Source: an uncultured Selenomonadales bacterium | Lineage (GTDB): Bacteria; Bacillota; Negativicutes; Acidaminococcales; Acidaminococcaceae | Assembly: GCA_900315345.1 (NCBI GenBank) | Contig: OMYP01000014.1 | Location: 1-49,662 of the forward strand | DNA: 49,662 nt | Direction of reading: 5' to 3' | Shown: piece by piece, positions 8,217 to 16,867 of the stretch | How the letters are laid out: each line of letters starts with the position of its first letter | Numbering within the stretch: the stretch's first letter is position 1 | Notes under the pieces: model-generated | The model's database searches: none | What the model was told of the DNA's origin: nothing | The model's input: only the letters and a program-made list of their open reading frames with translations | Translations under genes and position numbers: made by a program

Positions 8217-9056
8217 ATGGCGAAAATTTTGGAAAAGAAACTGGTATCGCCCGCCGTTTACGAATTGGTGATCGAAGCGCCCCTTATTGCGCGCAAATGC
8301 AAACCGGGCCAGTTCGTAATCGTCCTGTCGGATCCGGAAAGCGAACGGGTTCCTTTTACCATTGCGGACTTTGACCGGGAAAAGGGAACTATCACCATGA
8401 TCATCCAGGAAGTGGGCAATACCTCCCGCCACATCTGCGAAAATTTTGAGGTTGGGGATGAATGGGAGAACATTGTAGGACCCCTGGGCCAGCCTTCGGA
8501 AATGAAAAACTTCGGCACCGTAGTCTGCGTTGGCGGAGGCATCGGCGTCGCCCCGGTATATCCCATTGCCCGTGCCTATAAGGAACTGGGAAACAAAGTG
8601 ATCTCCATCATCGGCGCCCGGAACAAAGACCTGGTCCTGTGGGAAGAACGCATGAGGGCCGTCAGCGATGAACTCATCGTCTGCACCGACGACGGCAGTT
8701 ACGGAAGAAAAGGTTTTGTCACCGATCCCCTGAAGGAAATGCTGGAAAAAGGGGAGAAGGTGGATTACGTCATAGCCATCGGCCCGGTGATCATGATGAA
8801 GAACGTGGCCCGAACCACGGAACCCTTCCATGTATTTACAGCGGTAAGCCTGAACACTATCATGGTAGACGGCACCGGCATGTGCGGTGGATGCCGCGTT
8901 TTAGTGGGCGGTGAAAATAAATTCGCCTGCGTGGACGGTCCGGAATTTGACGCACATAAAGTGGATTTTGCCAACCTGATGAAACGACAGACCATGTACA
9001 AAGATCAGGAATCGGTAGAATGGAGCTGCGGAGGTGACTGCAAATGCTTAAAGTAA
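8217..9056 (+). CDS. nfnA: NADH-dependent ferredoxin:NADP oxidoreductase, NfnA subunit
   Basis: Small subunit (279 residues) of the flavin-based electron-bifurcating NfnAB complex, also called SudB or sulfide dehydrogenase beta subunit. The complex couples NADP reduction by NADH to that by reduced ferredoxin in the cytosol. The N-terminal FNR-like FAD domain shows the RVPFTIADFD motif. A nucleotide-binding segment (CVGGGIGVAPVYPIARAYKE) follows. The C-terminal [2Fe-2S] site has MCGGCRV and a later FACVDGPEFD, around residues 222-240. A conserved WSCGGDCKC tail is present. The start follows aaggaagggg. The last 13 bases overlap nfnB, as usual for this pair. Confidence 0.92.
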   Translation: MAKILEKKLVSPAVYELVIEAPLIARKCKPGQFVIVLSDPESERVPFTIADFDREKGTITMIIQEVGNTSRHICENFEVGDEWENIVGPLGQPSEMKNFGTVVCVGGGIGVAPVYPIARAYKELGNKVISIIGARNKDLVLWEERMRAVSDELIVCTDDGSYGRKGFVTDPLKEMLEKGEKVDYVIAIGPVIMMKNVARTTEPFHVFTAVSLNTIMVDGTGMCGGCRVLVGGENKFACVDGPEFDAHKVDFANLMKRQTMYKDQESVEWSCGGDCKCLK

Positions 9057-10435
9057 ACCGCCATGCGATGCCGGAACAGCCGGCTGACGTACGCCGCCAC
9101 AACTTTGAAGAAGTTGCTCTGGGTTATGATGAAGCCACTGCGATAGAAGAAGCCAAGCGCTGCCTCAACTGTCCAAAGCCCCGCTGCGTAGAAGGCTGCC
9201 CGGTAAACATTTACATTCCCAAATTTGTTCACGCCGTATCGGAAGGGGATTTTGCCTCCGCCATTAAGATCATCAAAGAAAAGAGCAGCCTCCCTGCTGT
9301 CTGCGGCCGGGTCTGCCCCCAGGAAAAGCAGTGCGAAAGCCGCTGCGTATTGGGCATCAAAGGGGAACCGGTAGCCATTGGCCGGCTGGAACGTTTCGTG
9401 GCTGATTATGCCCGGGAGCATGGTCTTGATAAAATCGACGAAACAGAAAAAATCGAAAAGAACGGCAAAAAGGTTGCCATCATCGGATCCGGTCCTTCCG
9501 GCCTTGCCTGCGCAGGCGTGCTGGCACAGAAAGGTTACGACGTAACGATCTTTGAAGTGCTCCACGCTGCCGGCGGTGTTTTAATGTACGGTATCCCCCA
9601 GTTCCGACTCCCCAAGGAGATCGTGCAGCATGAGATCGACGGCCTGAAACAGATGGGAGTCCACGTACAGACCAACGCTATCATCGGCCGCACCTTTACC
9701 ATTGACGAACTGATGAAGGAAGAAGGCTTTAACGCAGTCTACATCGCTACCGGCGCAGGCCTGCCACACTTCATGCATATTGAAGGGGAAGAGCTGAACG
9801 GCGTATATGCCGCCAACGAATTCCTCACCCGGGTAAACCTGATGAAAGCCTACACCTTCCCGAAAGCGGCCACCCCGGTGTATATCGGCAAAAAAGTCGC
9901 AGTAGTAGGAGGTGGCAATGTCGCCATGGATGCGGCCCGCACCGCCATGCGTTTAGGCGCGGAACACGTGTACATCGTGTACCGCCGGGGCGAGGACGAA
10001 CTGCCGGCCCGTAAGGAAGAAGTAGGCCACGCCAAAGAAGAAGGCATCGAATTTTATCTGCTGAATAACCCGGTACGGGTGGTAGGCGATGACAAGGGCT
10101 GGGTCACCGGGCTGGAATGCGTGAAAATGGAATTAGGGGAAGCGGATGCTTCCGGACGACGTTCCCCGGTTGCAGTAAAAGACAGCAACCATGTCCTTGA
10201 AGTTGATGAGGTGGTCATGGCCATCGGTCAGGGTCCCAACCCGCTGATTTCACAAACCACGCCTGATCTTGCAGTAAACAAACGGGGCAACATCGTAGCC
10301 GATGAAAACGGCGCTACAAGCATGCCTGGCGTATACGCCGGCGGCGACATCGTCACCGGAGCGGCTACCGTAATTTCCGCCATGGGTGCAGGAAAAAAGG
10401 CAGCGGCAGCTATTGATGAGTATCTGATGAAGTAA
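9044..10435 (+). CDS. nfnB: NADH-dependent ferredoxin:NADP oxidoreductase, NfnB subunit
   Basis: Large subunit of NfnAB (463 residues), homologous to the small subunit of glutamate synthase (GltD). Two [4Fe-4S] sites are supplied by CLNCPKPRCVEGC near residue 39 and CGRVCPQEKQCESRC near residue 87. The FAD-binding GSGPSGLACAG is near 150 and the NADP-binding GGGNVAMDAARTAMRLG near 290. The bifurcating FAD lies in this subunit in characterised complexes. A GltD role is less likely because no gltB is present and nfnA directly precedes and overlaps it. In an anaerobe it supplies NADPH for biosynthesis. Confidence 0.92.
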   Translation: MLKVNRHAMPEQPADVRRHNFEEVALGYDEATAIEEAKRCLNCPKPRCVEGCPVNIYIPKFVHAVSEGDFASAIKIIKEKSSLPAVCGRVCPQEKQCESRCVLGIKGEPVAIGRLERFVADYAREHGLDKIDETEKIEKNGKKVAIIGSGPSGLACAGVLAQKGYDVTIFEVLHAAGGVLMYGIPQFRLPKEIVQHEIDGLKQMGVHVQTNAIIGRTFTIDELMKEEGFNAVYIATGAGLPHFMHIEGEELNGVYAANEFLTRVNLMKAYTFPKAATPVYIGKKVAVVGGGNVAMDAARTAMRLGAEHVYIVYRRGEDELPARKEEVGHAKEEGIEFYLLNNPVRVVGDDKGWVTGLECVKMELGEADASGRRSPVAVKDSNHVLEVDEVVMAIGQGPNPLISQTTPDLAVNKRGNIVADENGATSMPGVYAGGDIVTGAATVISAMGAGKKAAAAIDEYLMK

Positions 10436-10465
10436 AAATTTAAATCAAAAGGAAAAACTATTATT

Positions 10466-11104
10466 ATGAAAAAGTCTAAACTGATTTTGTTATTGGCAAC
10501 ATTGTTCTGTCTGGTTGTATCCGTAACCGCACAAGCCCAGGACCGGATCTCAGATTATTTTTTTACTGACGGTAATTCTTCATATTACGTACAAGTTGGA
10601 GAAAAAGGCAGTCCCCATGAAAAAATTCCTGTACGGTTTGAACGGAACAGCCAGGGAGGCTACCTTGAGGAAGATCCGCCTATCCCGCTGATCGGAGGCC
10701 TTCTGTACAAAAAGGCCTATGACATTAACTGTTATTCCTTAAGTATATCCGATAACACGGTTACCGCGCTGGAATGGTGGACAAGAGGAAAAGGGTTGCC
10801 AACAGAATCAGCTTCCCGAAATAATTTACACAACAACATTGTATTGCTCAAACTTCCTGCAGGTAAAGAAACCTTAACCTGGACCAACAATCTATATACC
10901 GACGGGAAATTATCCCAGACTTGGGAAATGAGTGCAAAACGCGTATTCGTCCCTATGGAAAAAGATGGGGCGTGGCTTGCTGTTCCCGCGTTACAGATCG
11001 TCCGCAATGTATTTGATGCTGAACATAATCCTGTTCCTGACCAGTCCATTACAGAATACTGGCAGTCGGGCAAAGGGAAAGTAAAAGAAGTTAAAGTCAA
11101 GTAA
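10466..11104 (+). CDS. Secreted protein of unknown function
   Basis: 212 residues with a clear signal peptide (KK n-region, hydrophobic core, AQA cleavage near residue 24) and no lipobox. The mature part is beta-rich with frequent Asn/Tyr/Trp and ends in a Lys-rich tail (GKGKVKEVKVK). aaaagg precedes the ATG by about ten bases. It begins 30 nt after nfnB, with no terminator visible, so it may be read through from nfnAB. Its function need not be related. The family is not recognised. Confidence 0.7.
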   Translation: MKKSKLILLLATLFCLVVSVTAQAQDRISDYFFTDGNSSYYVQVGEKGSPHEKIPVRFERNSQGGYLEEDPPIPLIGGLLYKKAYDINCYSLSISDNTVTALEWWTRGKGLPTESASRNNLHNNIVLLKLPAGKETLTWTNNLYTDGKLSQTWEMSAKRVFVPMEKDGAWLAVPALQIVRNVFDAEHNPVPDQSITEYWQSGKGKVKEVKVK

Positions 11105-11221
11105 CACTCCGGAAGCTTTTGCACTTAATACCATACCGTTTAATAAATTAACTTTCTTTCATTATGCTTTTCATTACAAAACATTTTTTCATTATAAATG
11201 ACGAGACTGGAGGCCTGATTA

Positions 11222-12700
11222 ATGAAAAAATCCCTGAACGCTGCAATCATTTCTTCCTTACTGGTCGTCAGCAGTGCATGCCCTGCCTTTGCAGCGGTAA
11301 AAAATATTTATACAGACGCTGACTCCGGTTTTTCCGTACAGACAGTAAAACCGGTCTTTGAGTATGCCTCCCGGCACAGCTACGGATATCAGGAGGATAA
11401 GAGCGTTACCGACAGCTTTGTTTCTCTGGCAGCAATCCCGGCGAACGTCGTTGAAAAGAAAACCGGCGTAAAGTTTACCACAAAAGATTTTATGAAAAAC
11501 TTAACAGTTGAAATGGATAAAAAAGCTGCCGTAAAATCTGATTACGTATTGTTCCAGCCTGAGACCTACCTGTACCCGGAATCTGAACAGCCAGAGCCTG
11601 ATATGGAAAAAGCACTATTTCAGGTTTTTAACAAAGAAACCTTTGAAGACGGAATTTTTTCCTACGAAACAAAAACCGTTGGGAAACAAGATTATTACGT
11701 CATCTCCGTCAAATATCCCGGCGCCTTTGATAAAGAAAAGGATATAGACAAAAACGCTTCCGATATGAAAATTTACCTGACTTCCGCCAATGATATCCTG
11801 TATCTGGCCCAGTCCTACTGCAACGCGGAAACGGAAGCCTCAAAGAAGGCCAGGGAAACAGAAGAAGGGAAAAACAAGGAAGCCGAACTGAAAAAAAATT
11901 ATGAAGAAAAAGGCGTGTCCATGGAAACAGCAGGGGAGGCGCTGCAGAATCCCCAGGCGTTACAAAAGGCATTGCTGCCCCTTTCGGATTCCTCTTTAAA
12001 CGATCCTAAATTCCAGAAAGTATTGGAAAAAGAACGGGATACCATCCTGAAAGGCATTACCTTCTTTAAACCAGCCAAAAGGGAAACCAGCTTCGGCATT
12101 GTTGACCCGGTATTGAAACAGACATTGCCTTTACCTGACGACTGGCTGTACCTGAAACTCAATCCGGATATTAAAAACCGGGAAGGGCTGAAAGTCAATG
12201 TGGCTGTCGCCCTGCCTTATCTTACAGTATCAAAAGTTGGCGCCATGGCGGCTGCCAATACGATCACCCGTGAACTTAAACCGGAAGAAGTATATAATTT
12301 ATATGATGAAAGCCTGATCCTGGCCAGTTACAGTTTACGGAAGAACAATAAAAATAAAGAAATCACCGAATTTGCGGATGAAATCTTCAGCATCCCCCAG
12401 ACAGAAATGCAAAAAGCAGTGGACGAAATGATGCCGAAACTGCTTGCAGACGAAGATATTAAGAAATACGCAGTATTGGACAATGCAAAGGCTACCATTA
12501 CCAATGACGGACAGACCATCCGTTTTAATTTTGACAGCAATGTAAAAGTTATGAACCAGTTTGATTTCCTGACCCGGGCAACACTGGCGGGCACCAGGGA
12601 AAATGGGCTGCTAGGCCTTTTTATTGCCAAAGGCGATAAGGCAAAAACAAAATCCGTTATGGATCTGGCGGATACTGTTAAACTGCTTCCGGAAAAATAA
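11222..12700 (+). CDS. Secreted protein of unknown function, paralogue A
   Basis: 492 residues. The signal peptide ends in AFA-AV near residue 25, with no lipobox. It shares with the next gene an N-terminal IYTDADSGFSV motif, KFTTKDFMKNL, a central helical Lys/Glu segment, and FFKPAKRETSFGIVDPVL followed by LPLPDDWLYLKLN. The block order is the same in both, so they are tandem duplicates. A charged, coiled-coil-like stretch (about residues 205-235) is extra in this copy. ggagg precedes the ATG. The fold is probably two alpha/beta domains in the periplasm. Function is unknown. Confidence 0.75.
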   Translation: MKKSLNAAIISSLLVVSSACPAFAAVKNIYTDADSGFSVQTVKPVFEYASRHSYGYQEDKSVTDSFVSLAAIPANVVEKKTGVKFTTKDFMKNLTVEMDKKAAVKSDYVLFQPETYLYPESEQPEPDMEKALFQVFNKETFEDGIFSYETKTVGKQDYYVISVKYPGAFDKEKDIDKNASDMKIYLTSANDILYLAQSYCNAETEASKKARETEEGKNKEAELKKNYEEKGVSMETAGEALQNPQALQKALLPLSDSSLNDPKFQKVLEKERDTILKGITFFKPAKRETSFGIVDPVLKQTLPLPDDWLYLKLNPDIKNREGLKVNVAVALPYLTVSKVGAMAAANTITRELKPEEVYNLYDESLILASYSLRKNNKNKEITEFADEIFSIPQTEMQKAVDEMMPKLLADEDIKKYAVLDNAKATITNDGQTIRFNFDSNVKVMNQFDFLTRATLAGTRENGLLGLFIAKGDKAKTKSVMDLADTVKLLPEK

Positions 12701-12723
12701 GGAGTTAAGGAGTAAAACAAATA

Positions 12724-14064
12724 ATGATCAAGACCCTGTCAGTTTCACTGGCATCATTTCTGCTGTTCGGATGCGTTTCCGTCTTTGCCGCATCCAACAC
12801 TTATACTGACCTGGATTCAGGATTTAAATTGAAATCCCAACCTTCCTGGATGGAAATCGGTGGAAAAAATTTTTACGGACTTGCCAACAAGCCGGATAAA
12901 AAAGATACTTCCGTCAATCTGATCTGCGCCTTTACTGCAAAGGAAATAGAAGAAGAGACCGGCAAAAAATTTACAACGGCAGAGTTCCTCCAAAAGTTTA
13001 AGGATCTGCAGGTGCTGGAACGGAACGGCATTTCTCCCGATAAAGTAAATTATATTGTCTTTATGCCGGATCCCTATGAAATCAAAGAAAATAACAAGCT
13101 ATCTCTGATGCCAAAAGAACTGCTGGACAATTCTTCTATCAGCATTTCCACCAGCAAAAAGGGAAAACAGCCCTATGTATATCTTCATGTTGTCAGCAAA
13201 AGCGATGGTGAAACATTAAAAAATTTACGTCGCGCTATTGATATGCAGGTAGCGTTAACATCACAGAATGATATGCTGTATGCTGTAGTTTCCGCATTTC
13301 CGCTTCCTGACCTGAAGGCACAGAAAGAAAAAATCGAAGAAGCAACGCCATTTTCCAAAAAGAAAGTGCGCAACGAATTGACAGGAGGCAATAAAGAGAA
13401 AATCAACGGTTACATTGCTTCCCGAAAAGCATTTATCAACGGGTTATCTTTCTTTCAGCCTGTAAAAGAAACCGAGCCTTACGGCTTCACCGATCCCTTA
13501 TTAGGCGGAAAAGTGGCGCTTCCCGAAAACTGGGCTTACGTTCAGGTAAACGATGATACGACGTATGATAAAATCCCCTTAAAACTCACCGTTTCTGCCC
13601 CCTGGAACGGCGTATCTGAAATTTTAACTTACAGGGACGAACTGGAATCAGCCATAGACAGGGAAGACCTCTCAAAATTTAATTTTCAGAAAATTTCAGA
13701 AGCAGCTATTTTTGCCTCTTCCGAAGCAAAAGATAAAAATGCTTTCGCAGAATTATTTGACACACCGTTATTAACCCAGTTTGTCATTGACAGAATCATA
13801 AAAGAAGGATTAAAACATCCGTCAGTTAAAAACATTATTGATTTTAAAAATCTGGAAACAAAATCTGATTTTACGAATAGTCATGGAACCGTAGATTTAA
13901 AAGGTACAGGAACTGTTAAAAGCAAATACGATTTTAACGTCAATGCGAATTTGATGTTTACACCGCAGCTTTTTGGTATGAAAACTTATATTTCCAGAGA
14001 TGATAAAAAAATAAGTTCCGACCTGGAAAAAATCTTTGATCACATATCCCTTAAGAAAAAATAA
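12724..14064 (+). CDS. Secreted protein of unknown function, paralogue B
   Basis: 446 residues, starting 23 nt after paralogue A and surely co-transcribed. The signal peptide contains FGCVSVFA. The Cys sits in a weak lipobox-like context (LLFGC), so a lipoprotein is possible, although the AFA-like site after it suggests ordinary cleavage. Shared blocks with paralogue A are TYTDLDSGFKL, KFTTAEFLQKF, and FFQPVKETEPYGFTDPLL with ALPENWAYVQVN. The C-terminus (SRDDKKISSDLEKIFDHISL) also aligns with that of A. The Shine-Dalgarno aaggag is about 11 nt upstream. Function is unknown. Confidence 0.75.
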   Translation: MIKTLSVSLASFLLFGCVSVFAASNTYTDLDSGFKLKSQPSWMEIGGKNFYGLANKPDKKDTSVNLICAFTAKEIEEETGKKFTTAEFLQKFKDLQVLERNGISPDKVNYIVFMPDPYEIKENNKLSLMPKELLDNSSISISTSKKGKQPYVYLHVVSKSDGETLKNLRRAIDMQVALTSQNDMLYAVVSAFPLPDLKAQKEKIEEATPFSKKKVRNELTGGNKEKINGYIASRKAFINGLSFFQPVKETEPYGFTDPLLGGKVALPENWAYVQVNDDTTYDKIPLKLTVSAPWNGVSEILTYRDELESAIDREDLSKFNFQKISEAAIFASSEAKDKNAFAELFDTPLLTQFVIDRIIKEGLKHPSVKNIIDFKNLETKSDFTNSHGTVDLKGTGTVKSKYDFNVNANLMFTPQLFGMKTYISRDDKKISSDLEKIFDHISLKKK

Positions 14065-14134
14065 ATACAAACGCCTTTACAAAAATATAACAAGCACTAC
14101 GGCAAGGGAAGAAAAAGATTGAAATGATTTTGCA

Positions 14135-14168
14135 AAACCGGCGCAAAAATCTGCGTCGGTTTTTCAGT
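14135..14168 (+). terminator. Rho-independent terminator after paralogue B
   Basis: An 11-bp stem (aaaccggcgca with tgcgtcggttt, one G-U pair) and a 6-nt loop run straight into ttttt. It lies 70 nt after the stop of the 12724 gene. Confidence 0.88.
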
Positions 14169-14514
14169 TTAAAAAACGACTTCGTAAAATGCCCGTAGAG
14201 CGATTATTGAGGTCGGGTTGGATAAATTACACGTGGAAAAGGGAATGTGGCCTTAAAACGAATTTATGGACGTCATACAAGAAAATCGGCTTCAACAGAA
14301 AAAACAGGCAGAAAAATATCGCAATTTTTGACTTAAAGTCGCTGCCAGGACAGTAATTTTATGACCGAACCAAATAACAGTATAAAAATCCCATTTTCTC
14401 CGCTTTAGATTTTACATAATATATATTATCGGACGTAAAATAATTATTTGCTAAATGACGATAAACTCCTCTTTTTCTGTAAAATTCCCAAATGTTTTTA
14501 ATGCAAACACTTTT

Positions 14515-14526
14515 GAACAAACGTTT
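14515..14526. promoter_or_regulatory. LexA-box-like operator
   Basis: GAACAAACGTTT matches the Firmicutes SOS box GAAC-N4-GTTC at seven of eight fixed positions. It overlaps the -35 of the promoter reading into lexA, where a repressor would block RNA polymerase. Autoregulation is the rule for lexA. The site itself is seen; its use is inferred. Confidence 0.65.
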
Positions 14527-14553
14527 GACACCCCTCCCGATTTTTGTTATAAT
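14525..14553 (+). promoter_or_regulatory. Consensus promoter of lexA
   Basis: TTGACA (14525-14530), a 17-bp spacer and TATAAT (14548-14553): a perfect match to the housekeeping consensus. The predicted leader is about 140 nt of very AT-rich sequence. Confidence 0.85.
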
Positions 14554-14699
14554 ATATTCAATAATACAACTAAATATTTTTTGTTATTTATCTTCATTGT
14601 TTAGTCGTTTATTTTTATCTCTTTTCAATATTGCCTTTTTTATTCATTTTATTTTTAATAATTACTTAGAATTATAATAATATTTGAGGAGGATTTATT

Positions 14700-15365
14700 A
14701 TGGCGCGTCACAAAAGTTTAATTCCCAAGGATTTTGATGGTAATTATACGGAAGATATGTTAACGGAGCGTCAGAAGCAGGTTCTCAATTATATTCGCTC
14801 ATATGCCCAGTCAAAAGGCTATCCGCCTTCTGTCCGTGAAATTTGCAAGGCTGTTGGTCTTTCTTCTACCGCCAGTGTACATAATCATCTCCATAAGCTT
14901 CAGGACATGAAGTTTATACAGCGTGATTCTGCAAAACCACGCGCATTGGAGCTGACACAGGATTCATCCTGGCGTAATAAGACCGTGGTTCCGGTTCCTT
15001 TAGTCGGTAACGTAACGGCCGGAATTCCTATTTTGGCCGATGAAAATATTGAAGAGACATATCCTATTCCCTTAGATCTCATAGGAACCGATGAAGATGT
15101 TTTTATGCTGTCTGTACAGGGAGATAGCATGATCAATGCAGGTATTTTAGATCATGACTATATTGTTGTGCGCAAACAGTCATTTGCCAATAATGGTGAT
15201 ATAGTCGTGGCTTTGATTGACAACGAAGAAACTACAGTAAAACGTTACTTTAAGGATTTGAGATCCATCCGCTTACAACCGGAGAATGATTCCTACAGTC
15301 CTATTATCGGAGGCGATAATATCCAGGTTATGGGTAAAGTTATCGCTGTATTCAGAATGTTATAA
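14700..15365 (+). CDS. lexA: LexA SOS repressor
   Basis: 221 residues. The N-terminal winged helix (about 22-85) includes LTERQKQVLNYIRSY and PPSVREICKAVGLSSTASVHNHL, the recognition helix. The C-terminal S24 peptidase fold has the self-cleavage bond A107-G108 in VTAGIP, the nucleophile S143 in GDSM and the general base K181 in TTVKRYF. On DNA damage RecA filaments stimulate cleavage and derepress SOS genes. A 13-residue N-terminal extension precedes the HTH. gaggagg (14686-14692) fixes the start. Upstream lies a consensus promoter overlapped by an SOS-box-like sequence. recA itself is not in the window. Confidence 0.95.
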   Translation: MARHKSLIPKDFDGNYTEDMLTERQKQVLNYIRSYAQSKGYPPSVREICKAVGLSSTASVHNHLHKLQDMKFIQRDSAKPRALELTQDSSWRNKTVVPVPLVGNVTAGIPILADENIEETYPIPLDLIGTDEDVFMLSVQGDSMINAGILDHDYIVVRKQSFANNGDIVVALIDNEETTVKRYFKDLRSIRLQPENDSYSPIIGGDNIQVMGKVIAVFRML

Positions 15366-15431
15366 ATGACGTCTCTTTGACATTTTCTTATTTTCTTGAC
15401 ATTATTTCACCATCTTTATGACGTCATTTAT
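15362..15431. repeat. 12-bp inverted repeat spanning the lexA stop
   Basis: ATAAATGACGTC (15362-15373) and GACGTCATTTAT (15420-15431) are perfect complements separated by 46 bases. The right arm contains the palindrome TGACGTCA (15419-15426). Inside the loop TTGACATT occurs twice (15377 and 15396). The left arm includes the lexA stop codon. No U-run follows, so it is not a standard terminator. Confidence 0.5.
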
Positions 15432-15452
15432 ATCTTTTCGTGTTAAAAATAT

Positions 15453-15498
15453 AGCTGCAAGATTTCGCAATGTGTGCTAATCTTGCAGCTTTTTATTT
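15453..15498. terminator. Bidirectional terminator between lexA and ynbB
   Basis: A perfect 12-bp stem (agctgcaagatt 15453-15464, aatcttgcagct 15479-15490). T-runs follow on the plus strand (tttttattt), and a T-rich stretch follows on the minus strand. It serves the convergent lexA and ynbB genes. Confidence 0.9.
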
Positions 15499-16861
15499 AC
15501 TTATTTTCCAACTTACGATTCATAATTTCTTCACAGATCCGCAGAAGTTCTCCATCGGTTTCTCCGTCCAGGATTACATCACCCGATTTTTTCTTCTTTT
15601 TATTATTTTTGCAGGCTTCGCCTATGATTCTCGCAGCTGCCTGAATTGCAAGCTGTCCATGTTCAAAGGTTAATCCTCCCTGCATATATACATTAAAAGG
15701 TTCCCTCATTGGTCCGTCCGCGCTTAATTCGATGGAAGCTCCCTGAACAAATGTTCCTGCAGCCATAATAATTTTATCCTGATATCCGGGAATATTGTCA
15801 GGCACCGGCGTTACATGGGAGTCCACGGGTGAATTCAACTGTATTGCCACACAAAAGTTTTCAAGATTCTGGGCTGTATTCAACGTAATTGCCTGAATGA
15901 TATCATGACGGATCGCGTTATATACAGGTTTAACCTTATAACCTAATTTTTGAAAGATTGCAGCTGCATAAATTGCTGTTTTAACAGCCTGCATCACTAT
16001 ATGGGGTGCCATAAAGAGACCCTGGTACAATTCCCTGGCTGTATCCCCTAACGTTGCTCCCATTTCTCCCGCAAGGCCTGGAACCGTCAGCCTGCAGGCT
16101 GCATTGTACACCAGTTTTTCTTTTCCCACAATATAGCCGCCAGTTGGCGCAAAACCGCCGCCCAGGTTTTTGATAAGAGACCCGGCCATCAGATCCGCTC
16201 CTACATCAGTAGGCTCGATTTCTTCCGTAAATTCACCGTAACAATTGTCTACAAAACAAATTATATCTTTGCGGATCTTATGAACTTCACGGATGATACT
16301 TCCAATCGTTGCCACGTCCAGTGTGTCGCGAACATCACTGTATCCGCAGGACCGCTGAATATGAACCATTTTCGTCTTTTCCGTAATCGCTTTGCAGACA
16401 GCATGAATATCCACATAGTGATCCGTCATAGGAATTTCTTTATAGACGACGCCGATATCAACCAGCGAGCCCGGCATTTTTACCGGGTATCCGATGATCG
16501 TTTGCATGGTATCATACGGGATCCCCGTTGCCCCTATTACCTCATCCCCGGGACGGAGATTGCCCAGCATGGCCACAGCAAGCGCATGAGTGCCCGAGAC
16601 AAACTGGGACCGCACTAGCGCTGCTTCCGTATGAAAAATGTCGGCATAAATTTCGTCTAATTTTTCCCTTCCAAGATCATTATATGCATACCCTGTAGTA
16701 GGTTTCATATAAAAATCGGCTACCTGATATCGATGAAACGCTTCAAGAACCTTTTTGGTGTTCTTCAAGGCTATCGAATCATACCTGTGGCATTGTTTGC
16801 TCACTTCTTTTCCGGCATACTCAAATACAGCCCCGTAATCAATTTTTTTCCCGACACTCAT
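15497..16861 (-). CDS. ynbB: PLP-dependent methionine gamma-lyase-like protein (YnbB/aluminium resistance family)
   Basis: 454 residues, fold type I PLP enzyme. The likely Schiff-base lysine is K231 in GSLIKNLGGG. The cofactor-pocket motif FVDNCYGEF precedes it, and SGTHALAVAMLG forms the phosphate-binding region. The family is annotated as methionine gamma-lyase-like or 'aluminium resistance', but its true substrate is unproven. The pairing with hflX six bases upstream repeats the Bacillus hflX-ynbB arrangement. It is about 30 residues longer than usual at the C-terminus, through a Lys-run followed by an acidic helix. The start ATG lies at 16861 and the gene ends at the shared terminator with lexA. 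Confidence 0.88.
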   Translation of the reverse strand: MSVGKKIDYGAVFEYAGKEVSKQCHRYDSIALKNTKKVLEAFHRYQVADFYMKPTTGYAYNDLGREKLDEIYADIFHTEAALVRSQFVSGTHALAVAMLGNLRPGDEVIGATGIPYDTMQTIIGYPVKMPGSLVDIGVVYKEIPMTDHYVDIHAVCKAITEKTKMVHIQRSCGYSDVRDTLDVATIGSIIREVHKIRKDIICFVDNCYGEFTEEIEPTDVGADLMAGSLIKNLGGGFAPTGGYIVGKEKLVYNAACRLTVPGLAGEMGATLGDTARELYQGLFMAPHIVMQAVKTAIYAAAIFQKLGYKVKPVYNAIRHDIIQAITLNTAQNLENFCVAIQLNSPVDSHVTPVPDNIPGYQDKIIMAAGTFVQGASIELSADGPMREPFNVYMQGGLTFEHGQLAIQAAARIIGEACKNNKKKKKSGDVILDGETDGELLRICEEIMNRKLENK

Positions 16862-16867
16862 AATAAA

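Larger units (their letters stand above)
14065..14699. other. Long AT-rich intergenic region before lexA
   Basis: It holds a terminator (14135-14168), then about 230 bases without a convincing gene. One 55-codon open frame from ATG 14190 to a TAA near 14357 has no ribosome binding site and basic, low-quality sequence. An AT palindrome (ataatat/atattat, 14416-14429) lies inside TTTTAC/GTAAAA arms (14410-14415, 14435-14440). The lexA operator and promoter follow, with an AT-rich leader of about 140 nt. The open frame at 14492-14677 overlaps the promoter and is not credible. Confidence 0.6.

Noticed and set aside
14190..14357. 55-codon open frame and a 20-codon fragment in the region before lexA
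   Set aside because: No ribosome site, basic low-quality sequence and no recognisable domain. A decayed gene is possible but cannot be supported.
14492..14677. 61-codon hydrophobic open frame before lexA
   Set aside because: It spans the LexA-box-like site and the consensus promoter, lacks a ribosome site and reflects AT-rich DNA.
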